Source: Candidatus Hydrogenedentota bacterium (lineage in GTDB: Bacteria; Hydrogenedentota; Hydrogenedentia; Hydrogenedentales; SLHB01). From it: a stretch of 64,000 bases of DNA. The notes under the pieces were generated by a model. It was given only the letters and a program-made list of their open reading frames with translations. It was not told the DNA's origin and searched no databases. The translations under genes were made by a program, and so were the position numbers. Positions 17,504 through 26,580 of the stretch are shown here, one piece after another. Position 1 is the stretch's first letter; every line of letters begins with the position of its first letter. The stretch spans positions 1 to 64,000 of the forward strand of contig JACRLJ010000033.1 of NCBI GenBank assembly GCA_016215105.1, written 5' to 3'.

Positions 17504-18949
17504 CTATTCCACAGGCGTGAGCCACTCGCCGTTGGGGCCGATGCCTACGTCGTGGGAGGCCGGCCATAGGCAACCGGCGGATCGTTCCACGAACTCTTCC
17601 TTTGAGAGCGCGAACTGCGGGCTAATCTCGATCTTGATTGCCACGTCTCCGCGTGCGTTGCGGGGCACCGGCCAACCCATGGCCTCGAGCCATTCCGCCC
17701 AGTACCGATTCATCGACTCCCACGCCGCCACGACGCTGTTATCGCCGTTGAACTGCTTAATCGGCGTGTATTCCCCAGGCGGCTCGATTTCCAGCGCGAC
17801 GGGCTCGTGGGTCGTGAACCGGAGGGCATCGAAAACGAAGGTCTCAAACTTGTACCCGTTCGGCCGCTGCGGTTGCACCAAGTCACCCTTATCGTTGATA
17901 TAGGGGATCTTCTTGTGGGCGCGATGCCAGGGGAAGGTATCGTATTGCCGGTAGATCCGATCGACAAAGTCCACGGACAACACGTGTATGGCCGGATTTC
18001 CCGCAAAGCACACCACGTTTCCATCGTCGTCAACTTTGAGCAGTTGTGGGTAGATATCCAGTTCGGAGTACTCGATGACGCGGTACTCGCCGTCGCAGAG
18101 ACAATGTACGCCCACGGCCTCGCGCGGCATCGACTTGCGATGCGATTTCGACGACATCTCCGCGTTGCGCAGCACGTGGTATCCGATAAAGAACGGGTCC
18201 GCAACCTTGACGGCCCAGTTGTCGACCTGGAAGTAGCTCAGGGTATCCACGCCGCGATCACGAGCGTCTTTGGTTACGAGGTTTTCGACCATGGCGGGGA
18301 TGCAGCCGCCGTGGCCGTTTGGATTCATTGCGAGGCGTCCGGGTTCGTCGAGCAGGAACTTTCCCTGTTCACTGACGCACGGGACCATGCGCTGACGGAA
18401 GAACTTCACGTCGTTCTGCTGAAGTCCAAAGAAATCGTTCTCCCGGAAAAATGATTGCGTGGCGTCGTCGTTCGTGTCGCTCACCATGATGTACCACGGA
18501 ATTGTACACGCGTAGCGCCGTTGCAGGTTGTGAATCTTCTCCGCGTGAAACGCGAACAGCGAACGTTGCGAAATCGGGCCGATGGGATAGGCTCCTTTGG
18601 GACCCTCGAATCCCAGACGAGTTCCTTGTCCGCCAGCCACGAGGAACAGGCCCACTCGTCCGTCACGAAGCGCCTGCTCGCCCGCGTCCCACGCCTCCTT
18701 CGCGTCAGGCCGATTCAGTTCGGCTTTTGGGATGACTGGCACGGGGCAAATGTTCTTGAACGTTTCCTGCGCGGGCTCGGACACGACCCACTCCCGGATA
18801 AGCCGTTCCATGAGGGCAAAATCGATTGCCTCGATATCGCGCAGGAGCGCCTGGCGCTCCGTCTTGTTCAAGTCGTTCCAGAACCGCAGGACGTGCTCCT
18901 GGCCATGTTGTTCCAGGCGCACGCGTACGTCGTTTAGCGTCGAGGCCAT
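17504..18949 (-). CDS. UDP-N-acetylglucosamine pyrophosphorylase (eukaryotic-type UDPGP family)
   Basis: A 481-residue nucleotidyltransferase of the UDPGP family, close in plan to eukaryotic UAP1/AGX. The nucleotide-binding loop LVAGGQGTRLGFEGPKG starts near residue 105, followed by YPIGPISQRSLFAFHAEKI, NPNGHGG and the metal-binding FQVDNWAVKVADP. It makes UDP-sugars, probably UDP-GlcNAc, for cell wall or glycans; glucose-1-phosphate as substrate is an alternative. The ATG at 18949 is preferred to an in-frame ATG 15 bases upstream: it overlaps the stop of the upstream gene (TGATG) and follows a GGAG motif. Confidence 0.85.
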   Translation of the reverse strand: MASTLNDVRVRLEQHGQEHVLRFWNDLNKTERQALLRDIEAIDFALMERLIREWVVSEPAQETFKNICPVPVIPKAELNRPDAKEAWDAGEQALRDGRVGLFLVAGGQGTRLGFEGPKGAYPIGPISQRSLFAFHAEKIHNLQRRYACTIPWYIMVSDTNDDATQSFFRENDFFGLQQNDVKFFRQRMVPCVSEQGKFLLDEPGRLAMNPNGHGGCIPAMVENLVTKDARDRGVDTLSYFQVDNWAVKVADPFFIGYHVLRNAEMSSKSHRKSMPREAVGVHCLCDGEYRVIEYSELDIYPQLLKVDDDGNVVCFAGNPAIHVLSVDFVDRIYRQYDTFPWHRAHKKIPYINDKGDLVQPQRPNGYKFETFVFDALRFTTHEPVALEIEPPGEYTPIKQFNGDNSVVAAWESMNRYWAEWLEAMGWPVPRNARGDVAIKIEISPQFALSKEEFVERSAGCLWPASHDVGIGPNGEWLTPVE

Positions 18950-19191
18950 CAATGATTGCTCCATGACTTGCCATGCTTGTCCATGGCGTCTCGTTGGCGT
19001 TTATTTGGAAGCAGGCTCGGCTTAGTTCCTGGCATCAGTTCGAACTTCGAGCCGCATCCGCTGCACAGTCCATAGATGAAGGTTGGGTGCTCGAGGAATT
19101 CTCCGCAGGACGGACACGCCGGGAGATTGCGCTGGTACAACTTGGCGGGGTTGTCGAAGGGATGACGGCAGAACGTGCATTGCTGCAACAT
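18949..19191 (-). CDS. Small zinc-ribbon protein
   Basis: An 80-residue protein with three CxxC-type motifs: CTFC near residue 5, CPSC near 28 and CSGC near 43. These could hold one or two zinc ions. The rest is unremarkable and I assign no function. In another frame just upstream, an ATG at 19261 with a good GGGAG site opens a peptide starting MALFGRKTEKVSAKP, which resembles the N-terminus of small bacterial zinc-ribbon proteins. A single indel near 19195 would fuse the two. The start at 19191 is therefore uncertain. Confidence 0.6.
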   Translation of the reverse strand: MLQQCTFCRHPFDNPAKLYQRNLPACPSCGEFLEHPTFIYGLCSGCGSKFELMPGTKPSLLPNKRQRDAMDKHGKSWSNH

Positions 19192-19421
19192 CCCCGTCCG
19201 TTCCCAACACGTTGTCGGGCTTGGCGGACACTTTCTCCGTCTTTCTTCCGAACAATGCCATCTATGATTTCTCCCTTGTGCGCGCGGACGAGATCATACT
19301 TCCCACCGAAGCGCCGAATCATTCCCGGCGCTTTGTCTCTCCGCCATTCGCCGGCCAAGGATATCGCACGGTTCTTCAGCATGCGCAGTGCCGTTGATCA
19401 GCAGCAGCGGTCCTATTGTGC

Positions 19422-20627
19422 TCATGAGGCCGCAGCTTGGCCGGAATTGGGCAGCTTGAGCGCCTTCGTTACGATCACTTGCACGGGGACGCTTTCCCCA
19501 TAGGATTCGTCACCGGCCTTTATAGTGAACGTGATCTCGCCGTTCTTGACTCCTGGCGCCGCATTCTCGGCCACGCCGACAGACAGCGTTTGGCTATTGG
19601 GCTTGGCGCCAGGCTGCGCGGCGACTGTCAATGCGGCGTCCGTAACTCCTAGACCGGCCAACTCGAATGGCCTGTCGGCCTCGATCGTTACAGTACCGGC
19701 GTTGACCTGGCCAGGCCGGGACGCCTGAAGGACCAAACGGGCGGTTGATAGCTTGTAGAACGCGGTCACTTTTCCCGTAACGGGAACGAATAGGTCGCTG
19801 ACAACCGGGCGTTTACAGGTATTCTTGATCTTGATCCCGGTTGACAGTTCCCCGACCGCCGCATCCTTGGTTAAGGTCACCTTCACGTCGTATTCGACGC
19901 TGTCTGGTTTGGTCCATGCCGATTCAGGAACCTTCTCGAAGGTAACTTCGAGCTGTTTCTTGTCTTCCGGCCGGGAAGGCGTGACCTGTGTGATTTCGAA
20001 TGGCGCTTCGCTTATTTGGCGAACACGCAAGGTCTTCGATACGGCCGTGCCCTTTGGAACATCGCCAAACGCCAGCGTATCCGGCTCGACGGAGAACTCC
20101 GGGTCCACCTTCGATACGACGTCCAGCAAGCTCAAGGGCTTAAGAGGATCGTTCGACCGGATCTTGAGTGTCTTATTCGACCCGAAACCCTCCGGAACCC
20201 GATCGGGGTGCAGGGAGACCTTTAGTATTCCCTGTCCGCCTGGCTTTATAACCTGCTGCCCCTCGGCCATGACCCCCTCGGTGCAATGACAAGTAGTATC
20301 GATATCGGCGATAACCAGGTCACCGGAGCCGATATTGCGGACGGGAAAATCCACGGTCGTCGTGTGCGAGTTCGGAACAAGACCCAAATCGAGCGTTGTC
20401 GTGCCGAGCTCGATCTTGGGAATGCCCTGCTGCGTATCCGCCGTCCCAGGAATAAAGCCTTCACCCTGGTCTTGTGACTGTGACGCCGCTTTCCGGGCTT
20501 GCTTGATAAAATCGTCAGAGGACTCATAGCGGACGTTCGATGGATTCTGGCGAAGGAGAAGGATTGCCGCAGCGGCAGCCAATGCCACGCACAGAGCGGT
20601 GATTACATAGGCGCGGGAAGATCGCAT
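19422..20627 (-). CDS. DUF1573 protein, membrane-anchored
   Basis: A 401-residue protein with an N-terminal signal anchor (about residues 7-25), then DUF1573 Ig-like (MSP/ASPM-type) domains. The hallmark is LDLGLVPNSHTTTVDFPVRN, the DTTCHCTEG cysteine-containing turn and LKVSLHPDR; a second copy starts at TLAFGDVPKGTAVSKTLRV. The remainder is further beta-rich domains. DUF1573 proteins are envelope proteins of unknown function, common in Bacteroidetes and Planctomycetes. It begins 4 bp after the end of the GlcNAc-kinase-like gene, so the two are cotranscribed. Confidence 0.82.
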   Translation of the reverse strand: MRSSRAYVITALCVALAAAAAILLLRQNPSNVRYESSDDFIKQARKAASQSQDQGEGFIPGTADTQQGIPKIELGTTTLDLGLVPNSHTTTVDFPVRNIGSGDLVIADIDTTCHCTEGVMAEGQQVIKPGGQGILKVSLHPDRVPEGFGSNKTLKIRSNDPLKPLSLLDVVSKVDPEFSVEPDTLAFGDVPKGTAVSKTLRVRQISEAPFEITQVTPSRPEDKKQLEVTFEKVPESAWTKPDSVEYDVKVTLTKDAAVGELSTGIKIKNTCKRPVVSDLFVPVTGKVTAFYKLSTARLVLQASRPGQVNAGTVTIEADRPFELAGLGVTDAALTVAAQPGAKPNSQTLSVGVAENAAPGVKNGEITFTIKAGDESYGESVPVQVIVTKALKLPNSGQAAAS

Positions 20628-20630
20628 GAA

Positions 20631-21641
20631 TTACTCCGACTTGAACTTGACGCCGTAACGGGTTTCCGCATTGTCGAGATCATCCGAAAGACGCCGGTAT
20701 GTGTTTTCATCCACCGTGAGGTCCATTTCCATACCCATGAGCAAAGCGCCGACTACGGGTTCAAACGACGGCATGACCGTTATAGCCAGTGGATACTCCC
20801 GGTGAATCACGGTACGCATTGCATCCGCCAGGACGGGGCTGGCGCCTTTGAAGACACTGCCCGCCATGACAACTTCAAACGCTTCGTGAGCCATATCCAA
20901 TTTACGCGCGGCCGCATTTACCATGGCGCCGAGATACCGGCCGCCGCGTTCCAGGATATCACACGAAACCGGATCACCTTCAAACGCGGCGTCGGCCACA
21001 AGCTTGGCCATTGGCTGAAGCTCGGAGTAGTCCATCTGGCGCCGGTAGAGTTTGTGAAACAGCTCCTCCACGTCCCGGCACCCCGAGCGCTCGATGAACT
21101 TGCGCGTGAGCAGAGTTGGCGGAATGACTTCTTCGCGCGCCTGCCATACCGCGCGGAGGCCTTCTTCGCCGAGCCCGCCGCCGCTGCACTGGTCACCGAA
21201 TTCACTGCCCAAACCGCCCACGCGAACTTCCTTGCCGCTCCGGTCGCGGCCGGCGCATACGCAGCCGGTTCCACAGGCAATCACGATTCCGTAGGGATTG
21301 CGCGTGCCGCCGCGCAATCCGGCCATGGAATCGTTACGGAACACACGCGGCGTCGAACCGAATAAGGGCGTGTACATTTCCCGTTCGAGCATCTCGTAGT
21401 CTTCGGGGAGGTCCGCTCCGGCTATGCCCATGCCTATCCCCGAAATATCAGACAAAGTTACGCCTGCGTCGTGGAGCGCGGTCTGAACGGCTTTGCGGTT
21501 TTCATCCGCCGCCGGCGCGACGCCTCGGACCTCATAATTTCCCGCGCCGGCCCGGCCAAAGCCTTTAATCGTTCCGTCTGCCGTTCCGACCAAGCAAAAC
21601 GTTTTGGTGCCACCGGCGTCAAGACCCAAATAGTATTTCAT
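20631..21641 (-). CDS. BadF/BadG/BcrA-type ATPase, probable N-acetylglucosamine kinase
   Basis: A 336-residue ASKHA-fold kinase. The phosphate-1 motif is YYLGLDAGGTKTFCLV at the N-terminus; GIGMGIAGADLPED and IVIACGTGCVCAGRD form later phosphate-binding elements, and GGLGSEFGDQCSGGGLG is the typical BadF-family/GlcNAc kinase loop. The enzyme probably phosphorylates GlcNAc or another amino sugar for salvage, which fits the UDP-GlcNAc pyrophosphorylase downstream and the GH20 hexosaminidase elsewhere in the window. Substrate assignment is inference. Confidence 0.82.
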   Translation of the reverse strand: MKYYLGLDAGGTKTFCLVGTADGTIKGFGRAGAGNYEVRGVAPAADENRKAVQTALHDAGVTLSDISGIGMGIAGADLPEDYEMLEREMYTPLFGSTPRVFRNDSMAGLRGGTRNPYGIVIACGTGCVCAGRDRSGKEVRVGGLGSEFGDQCSGGGLGEEGLRAVWQAREEVIPPTLLTRKFIERSGCRDVEELFHKLYRRQMDYSELQPMAKLVADAAFEGDPVSCDILERGGRYLGAMVNAAARKLDMAHEAFEVVMAGSVFKGASPVLADAMRTVIHREYPLAITVMPSFEPVVGALLMGMEMDLTVDENTYRRLSDDLDNAETRYGVKFKSE

Positions 21642-21749
21642 TTCACTTCCTAGACCGGCAGGCTGGCGCGGTCACGCGCCGACCGCCATGTTGACAGGTT
21701 CCGGCGGATTGCCACGGAACCATCTGCTTCGTGTCTGCTACACAAACAA

Positions 21750-21778
21750 GCACGCGGGACAGATGCTGTCCCGCGTGC
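21750..21778 (-). terminator. Intrinsic terminator after ybgF
   Basis: A perfect 13-bp stem (GCACGCGGGACAG with CTGTCCCGCGTGC) with a three-base loop. On the minus strand it is followed by a T-rich run (TTGTTTGTGT). It lies 24 bp after the stop of the ybgF-like gene and should end the pal-ybgF transcript. Confidence 0.8.
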
Positions 21779-21801
21779 CGAAAATAAATCACCATTACCG
21801 C

Positions 21802-22665
21802 TCAGTTGCCGCTTTGAAGCACTTTCAGCGCGGCGCGGCCACGTTCCGCTGCCGCTGAGGACGGGTAATTCTCGACCAGTTCCTTGAACAACTCGATCGC
21901 GCGCGCCTTCTGATTCAGATTCTTGTACGCGTTCGCTTCGTTGTAAAGGGCCACCGGGATGTTGTTCGTGCTGTTCGGATAGTTGGTGCGGAACTTCTTG
22001 TATTCCGCCGCCGCCTTCTCGTAGTCGGGAACTTTCGCATAGCAGAATGCGATGCGAATCTGCGCGCTCTCGCAGTTCTCACTGTCGGGATAGCGCTGCA
22101 GGAATTCCTGATACTGCCGAATAGCCTCGTCGAACTTGCCGGCCTCTTGAGTCTTCTTTGCCGCCTCAAAGTCCGCTTTCGCGTTGGATGCGGACTCTAC
22201 CTTCGGAGGAGCCGGAGGCGGCGTTGCCTCAGAGGGTTCTACTTTTGCGGGCGGCGCCGGCGTCACCTTCGTATCATCGACCTTGAACTCTTCCGATGGC
22301 GGGGGTGTCGCCGTGGGCGCTAGAGCCGGAGAATCCGGCGCGGAGATGCCACGCTCGCTGTACAACGCCTTCGCCAACTTGTCCAGTTTGGACTGAATTC
22401 GGTCGAGCCGTTTCTGGTTCTCTTCGGACATCGACTGGAGCTTCGCAATTTCCTTGTCGCTCGCGTCTACGCGGGCGCTCAGATCCGCTGCGCTCTCGTT
22501 CAGCTTCGTCACGGATGGACCCAGCGTTTCGTCCAGTTTCTTGACTATCCGATACGTCGAGTTCAGAGTGGCTTCCGTCTGGTCACGGCTTCCCGTGGTC
22601 GCGCATCCCGCCACGAGCGGGATGAACAGCGCCCAAGCGAGAGCCTTCCGCGCCATGCTGTTCAT
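21802..22665 (-). CDS. Tol-Pal system YbgF/CpoB-like TPR lipoprotein
   Basis: A 287-residue protein with a lipoprotein signal ending in VAGC (C21). It has a coiled-coil stretch (about 40-100: SDKEIAKLQSMSEENQKRLD), a Pro/Glu-rich linker (about 105-165), and three C-terminal TPR units, e.g. DFEAAKKTQEAGKFDEAIRQ, YAKVPDYEKAAAEYKKF and YKNLNQKARAIELFKELV. This domain order matches YbgF/CpoB, which links outer membrane constriction to wall synthesis. It follows pal in the same operon. The start at 22665 has an AAGGGA site; an internal ATG at 22656 is possible. Confidence 0.85.
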   Translation of the reverse strand: MNSMARKALAWALFIPLVAGCATTGSRDQTEATLNSTYRIVKKLDETLGPSVTKLNESAADLSARVDASDKEIAKLQSMSEENQKRLDRIQSKLDKLAKALYSERGISAPDSPALAPTATPPPSEEFKVDDTKVTPAPPAKVEPSEATPPPAPPKVESASNAKADFEAAKKTQEAGKFDEAIRQYQEFLQRYPDSENCESAQIRIAFCYAKVPDYEKAAAEYKKFRTNYPNSTNNIPVALYNEANAYKNLNQKARAIELFKELVENYPSSAAAERGRAALKVLQSGN

Positions 22666-22797
22666 GGGTCATTCCCTTACACGTTAAGCAACGTCAGCTT
22701 CAAGAGCGGCTTCGCCGCATTTGCATTGTTAACCGCGTACCTTCTTTGCCAACGACAGCCAAGTGATTTACAAGGATGAGGCCGGCAAAGCAGCGAA

Positions 22798-23328
22798 CTA
22801 CATTGCCTTGTTGAATTCAGCGCGACGGTTCTTCGCCCAGGCAGCTTCGCCGTGACCGGGATCGGCAGGCTGTTCTTTGCCGTAGCTGATCGTCGCCAAC
22901 TGCGCGCCCGGAATGCCCAACTGAATGAGGTAATCACGGACGGCCAACGCCCGGCGTTCACCCAGCGCCAGGTTGTACTGCTGCGTGCCGCGCTCATCGC
23001 AATGGCCAGCGATTTGAATCATCGTCTTCGGGTACTTCTTGATCATGTCGGCATTGCCCTTGAGGGCCTCGCGGGCGTCCGCGCGCAGACTCGAACTATC
23101 GAAGTCAAAATAGACAACCTTCAAGCCCGTGGCTTTATTGAAAAGTATGTCACCCGCGTCCGGCAGCTCGTTCGGATTGCCCTTGGCTGTATCCGTTGCT
23201 CCCTTGTTTCCGGCGCCCATGTCCGGATTGACTTGGACCTTCTTCTTGTGACAACCGCCCGCCGACACCATCACCAACGCCAAACTCATGGCCAACAGGC
23301 AAAAACTTAGGTTCTTCTTCGTACTCAT
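22798..23328 (-). CDS. pal: Peptidoglycan-associated lipoprotein Pal (OmpA family)
   Basis: A 176-residue outer membrane lipoprotein. The signal peptide ends at SAGGC (C26). The OmpA C-terminal peptidoglycan-binding domain starts with KVVYFDFDSSSLRADA and includes GHCDERGTQQYNLALGERRA, with the conserved aspartate and arginine that bind diaminopimelate. The start at 23328 (MSTKKNL) has a GGGAG site six bases away; an upstream in-frame start at 23340 would add four residues. It is the first gene after a strong promoter and is followed by the ybgF-like gene. Confidence 0.92.
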   Translation of the reverse strand: MSTKKNLSFCLLAMSLALVMVSAGGCHKKKVQVNPDMGAGNKGATDTAKGNPNELPDAGDILFNKATGLKVVYFDFDSSSLRADAREALKGNADMIKKYPKTMIQIAGHCDERGTQQYNLALGERRALAVRDYLIQLGIPGAQLATISYGKEQPADPGHGEAAWAKNRRAEFNKAM

Positions 23329-23389
23329 TGTTTCTCCCAACCTTTCCTTCCACGGTTAACACAGACCAGTAGCAGAGATAGTTCGTACC

Positions 23390-23418
23390 ACTATACCAAA
23401 GGTCATAAGACCAGTCAA
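23390..23418 (-). promoter_or_regulatory. Sigma-70-type promoter of pal-ybgF
   Basis: On the minus strand TTGACT (23418-23413) is followed after 17 bases by TATAGT (23395-23390), a near-consensus promoter, about 60 bp before the pal start. The spacer contains a GGTC/GACC inverted repeat (23401-23412) that might bind a regulator. Confidence 0.7.
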
Positions 23419-23595
23419 ATCAACGCTGATAACTAGGGTATTAATTTCCGTAAAGTGCGAAAAGTTCCCACTCCGACCTAACACGTCCCCTGCGGACCGG
23501 AAACTCCGCGCCAAAGCGCGTCGGCAACCGTGTCGGCAATCGAGAAGTGGCGCGGCTTGCGCCGAGAGGGTACGTATCGTCAGTTTCGAAAAGAA

Positions 23596-23645
23596 TAATG
23601 GCGCGCTCGAAAGGATTTGAACCTTCGACACCTGGCTCCGGAGGC
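23596..23645. repeat. Distal attachment site (att), tRNA-Arg 3' fragment
   Basis: Fifty bases identical to 35611-35660, spanning the tRNA 3' end from the anticodon loop to just beyond the CCA. The tRNA 5' half is missing here, so this is the displaced original 3' end of the host gene and not a functional tRNA. Confidence 0.85.
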
Positions 23646-23856
23646 ACCATCGGGAACGCCGCCGAACGGCGTAACTCGTTGATTTCTAGTCTACTACACC
23701 ATTGCAGAAAATGCAAGAATTTTCTTTTTTCTACCCTATTTAGCCCCGTTTCGGGTACTACCCGTTTCCATTATTGGCTAGCTATCACAGTACGGGTGGG
23801 ATGTTATTGGGAATGAGTTCTCAATAAGAACCCCGCCCCCGCGCGTCAAGAAGCGC

Positions 23857-23896
23857 CACCCCAGACACCCGAGCAATGGGCCCGGGCTCTGGGGTG
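23857..23896 (-). terminator. Hairpin after the last gene of the element
   Basis: Arms CACCCCAGA (23857-23865) and TCTGGGGTG (23888-23896) pair perfectly over 9 bp, with a GC-rich loop. It lies about 40 bp after the stop of the last minus-strand gene. There is no strong T run, so it may be a Rho-assisted end. The rest of 23646-23934 holds no gene that I can support. Confidence 0.5.
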
Positions 23897-23934
23897 ACTG
23901 GCCGCGACGTGGCGAAGCGCCGCAGCAAAGGGGC

Positions 23935-24339
23935 TTAGGTATGAACCATCGGTATCCCGGGATCGTCACCGTCGTGGCCGACGGGGCTCTCCTCGTGGCT
24001 CAGGGTGAACGGTCCACGGCGTATGAATGCCGCGATATCCTGTAGCAGCGCGCGGCCTGCAGCGCCGGCGAATTCCTCGAGAGCGTTCGGAAGGTCGCAT
24101 TCGATATCGAATGCCGGGATATCGGGTAACGCGCGGTCCAGTGCGTCGGCAAGGGCCGCCCCGTCCGCCTCAGTGACCGTCTGGCCTTCCGCGGGGCTCA
24201 AGTAACCACCATCAGACTGGAACGGTACAGTGCCCGTAGGCTTCCAGCCGAAGGACATCCCTATCCGGCACACGCACAGCCAATGGTAGCCGTCGAGGTA
24301 GACCCCCGCGCCGTCGTGGCCTGTCAACGTCGTGCTCAT
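23935..24339 (-). CDS. Hypothetical phage-like protein downstream of the tape measure
   Basis: A 134-residue protein of unknown function. The start at 24339 (MSTTLTGHDGAG) overlaps the tape measure stop (ATGA), which makes it preferable to the in-frame codon at 24396. The first part (AGVYLDGYHWLCVCRIGMSFGWKPTG) is beta-rich with a hydrophobic aromatic strand; the second half is acidic and helical. Its place directly after the tape measure gene is where distal tail proteins usually lie, but it is much shorter than those and shows no motif of them. Confidence 0.65.
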   Translation of the reverse strand: MSTTLTGHDGAGVYLDGYHWLCVCRIGMSFGWKPTGTVPFQSDGGYLSPAEGQTVTEADGAALADALDRALPDIPAFDIECDLPNALEEFAGAAGRALLQDIAAFIRRGPFTLSHEESPVGHDGDDPGIPMVHT

Positions 24340-26561
24340 GTCGTGCTCAGACGGAAACCACGTCCCTTGAGCGTGGACTGTATCTGTGTCTCCCACTCAC
24401 GGGAAATGACTCGGGCCAGTTTGGCGATCTCCGCGGGGTTGCTCGCGTCCAACCGGGCCACGCTGACCGTGATCGGCGATGAAATGGATACGGTGGTATT
24501 TCCCGCCCCGCCGCCGGCGCCGCCCCTGGGCATCGTGACATCCGGAAGAAAGTTCGGCACGTTACTCAGCCGCAAATGGGACGTTTCCGCCGCCGTGGAT
24601 ATCTCGGTACCGACCGGCACGCGGAAGATTCCAGGGCCATTGGCGCCAAGGATACCCGCCTGACCGCCGGGCGTGATTCCGAGTTCGGGGCCTTCTTCGC
24701 CCGCCAGTATCGTGGCCATGCCGCCGCCTGCCATGCCGACAATGCCGCCTCGGGCTTTCGCGGAATCCACTACGATACCGCCCTCCGCCTTTGGCCGGAC
24801 AAGGTCAAGGACGCCTCGGGCCTGCTCTCTCGCCCACGCGACGGCCTTCCCGATGTAGTCACAGATTGATTCCCACGTCCCAGTCCACATCTTCCACATC
24901 GAGTCGAGTACCCCTTTCATAGGCTGAAGCATGCTCCCGAATATAGACATAAGTCCCGAACCACCGAAGATGCTCGTTCGCACATTGTCATTGATACTCG
25001 GGCTCTCGTGGTGGTCCAGACTGAGGCGGTCGAGGTAGAGCTGCATTTCTGAAGTCGTTTTCTCCGTCTTCACTAACGCCTGCTGCATTGTGGCGTCACG
25101 CTTCAACCATGCCGCGATCTCCGCGTCCAGTTGCTTGCGGATTTCCGTCTTCTGCGCTTCCGTGAGTTGCTTCATGTCTTTGATTTGTTCGCTGGTGTAG
25201 CCTTTAGACGCGAAGAACACCGCCTCTTTGGCGTTCAAATCCAACGCTGTGCGGGCCAGTTCGGAGTTGAATATCTGCTGTTTCGTGGCTTCGGCGCCGG
25301 TCAGTAGCCGGATGATCGAGGATGTCTCTTTCTCCTTCGCCTCGATCTTCAGTTGCGTCAAGTACTGCGCTTTCTGGGCGTCATCCATTTCCTTCATTTT
25401 AACTTCATCAATCACCAACCCCCTGGCGCGCAGCGTCTCGATGTATCGTTGCGTCATCGCGTCCACCTTGGCCTGGGATTCGGCCTGCTGGCGTTCGGCT
25501 TCTGTCACGCCCATGATCGCCTTACCGACACCCCAAATCAGCGGGGTGAGCGCCAACAGCGCAATCCCTGCAAGCCCTACCGGGCCGGTCAGTGCGCCGA
25601 ACGCGATCCCCAAAGCGCCGATACCGCCGACACCAGTAAGCGCCGCGGCGGCGCTACCCAGCAGACCGAACGCCGTCACGATACCGGGAAGCGCGATAAT
25701 TAGCGGGCCAAGCACAGTAGCGAGACCACCAATAACGCCGATGCTCACAACTATGATCTTTGTGAGTTCGCTGTGGTTCTTTATCCAGTCAGTAGTACTT
25801 ATGACCATGCCCTTGATCATGTCGAGCAGGCCCTTGAATCCGCCGCCACCTGTCAAGGCAGATCCGATTTCCTCCATCATGCTTCCAAACTCATTTTTGA
25901 GTTGCGTCCATTTCCCGGTAAGCGTACCAGCGGCGGCGGCGGCGGACCCGCCAAACTCCGTGGACAGTTCACTGAGAATTAGCTTCTGCGCCTGCATGGT
26001 CTGGCCTGACTTGACCAGTGTTTCGATTTGCGCCTTCTGCGATTCGGTGAACGAGACGCCCACACGCTGAAGCGCGGACACGCCAGCAATTGGATCGTTG
26101 AGCGCCTTACCCAGCTGCATGGCGCTCGACTTCAAGTCCTGCCCCAGCGCCTGGGACATGTCGAGCATTGTCCGAGTGACCTCGGGGAATACGTCTTTGC
26201 CAATGTTCGTGAACGTGAGCAGCATAGATTGTCCGGCAGTGATCGCGTCATCCTCGAAAGGCGTCATCCGACTGAGTTCGGTGGATAGCGCTTGGATTGA
26301 TTCCGCCGTCATACCGGCGGCGCCTTTGGTGCTTTTCAGGACGGCTTCGAGTTGCGCCGATGCGGCTTCGCTGTCGGCGAATGCCCCGACCGCCAGCCCT
26401 AGCCCCCCTGTAATGGCCGCGCCAACGCCGGTAATCGCCGCGCCGATCGCGAGGGAGTGTTGCTTGACGGTACCCATGATCGAACCGACTTCACCCTCAG
26501 CTTTGGAGAGGCCCGTGGTGTCGCCTTTGATCGTTAGTATCGCATCGCCCAAGGAAATCAT
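24336..26561 (-). CDS. Phage tail tape measure protein
   Basis: A 741-residue protein with classic tape measure features: an N-terminal amphipathic region (LTIKGDTTGLSKAEGEVGSI) and a Gly/Ala-rich helix (residues 35-60). Next comes a TP901-family-like core with TPFEDDAITAGQSMLLTFTN, MLDMSQALGQDLKSSAMQLG and LNDPIAGVSALQRVGVSF. Several hydrophobic segments follow between about 265 and 350, then a coiled-coil tail region. Length sets tail length; by the usual rule of about 0.15 nm per residue it would specify a tail of about 110 nm. It is the only unmistakable structural gene of the element. A gap of 19 bp separates it from the upstream gene. Confidence 0.88.
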   Translation of the reverse strand: MISLGDAILTIKGDTTGLSKAEGEVGSIMGTVKQHSLAIGAAITGVGAAITGGLGLAVGAFADSEAASAQLEAVLKSTKGAAGMTAESIQALSTELSRMTPFEDDAITAGQSMLLTFTNIGKDVFPEVTRTMLDMSQALGQDLKSSAMQLGKALNDPIAGVSALQRVGVSFTESQKAQIETLVKSGQTMQAQKLILSELSTEFGGSAAAAAGTLTGKWTQLKNEFGSMMEEIGSALTGGGGFKGLLDMIKGMVISTTDWIKNHSELTKIIVVSIGVIGGLATVLGPLIIALPGIVTAFGLLGSAAAALTGVGGIGALGIAFGALTGPVGLAGIALLALTPLIWGVGKAIMGVTEAERQQAESQAKVDAMTQRYIETLRARGLVIDEVKMKEMDDAQKAQYLTQLKIEAKEKETSSIIRLLTGAEATKQQIFNSELARTALDLNAKEAVFFASKGYTSEQIKDMKQLTEAQKTEIRKQLDAEIAAWLKRDATMQQALVKTEKTTSEMQLYLDRLSLDHHESPSINDNVRTSIFGGSGLMSIFGSMLQPMKGVLDSMWKMWTGTWESICDYIGKAVAWAREQARGVLDLVRPKAEGGIVVDSAKARGGIVGMAGGGMATILAGEEGPELGITPGGQAGILGANGPGIFRVPVGTEISTAAETSHLRLSNVPNFLPDVTMPRGGAGGGAGNTTVSISSPITVSVARLDASNPAEIAKLARVISREWETQIQSTLKGRGFRLSTT

Positions 26562-26580
26562 GACTGCTACCTTTCGTGGT

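Noticed and set aside
23356..23631. A minus-strand ORF starting MSKVQILSSAPLFF at the left border of the element
   Set aside because: Its start is a translation of the tRNA-Arg 3' fragment, a common false gene at tRNA ends; the rest overlaps the pal promoter.
23598..23645. Second tRNA-Arg
   Set aside because: Only the 3' part from the anticodon loop onwards is present; the sequence beyond does not form the 5' half. It is the displaced att copy.
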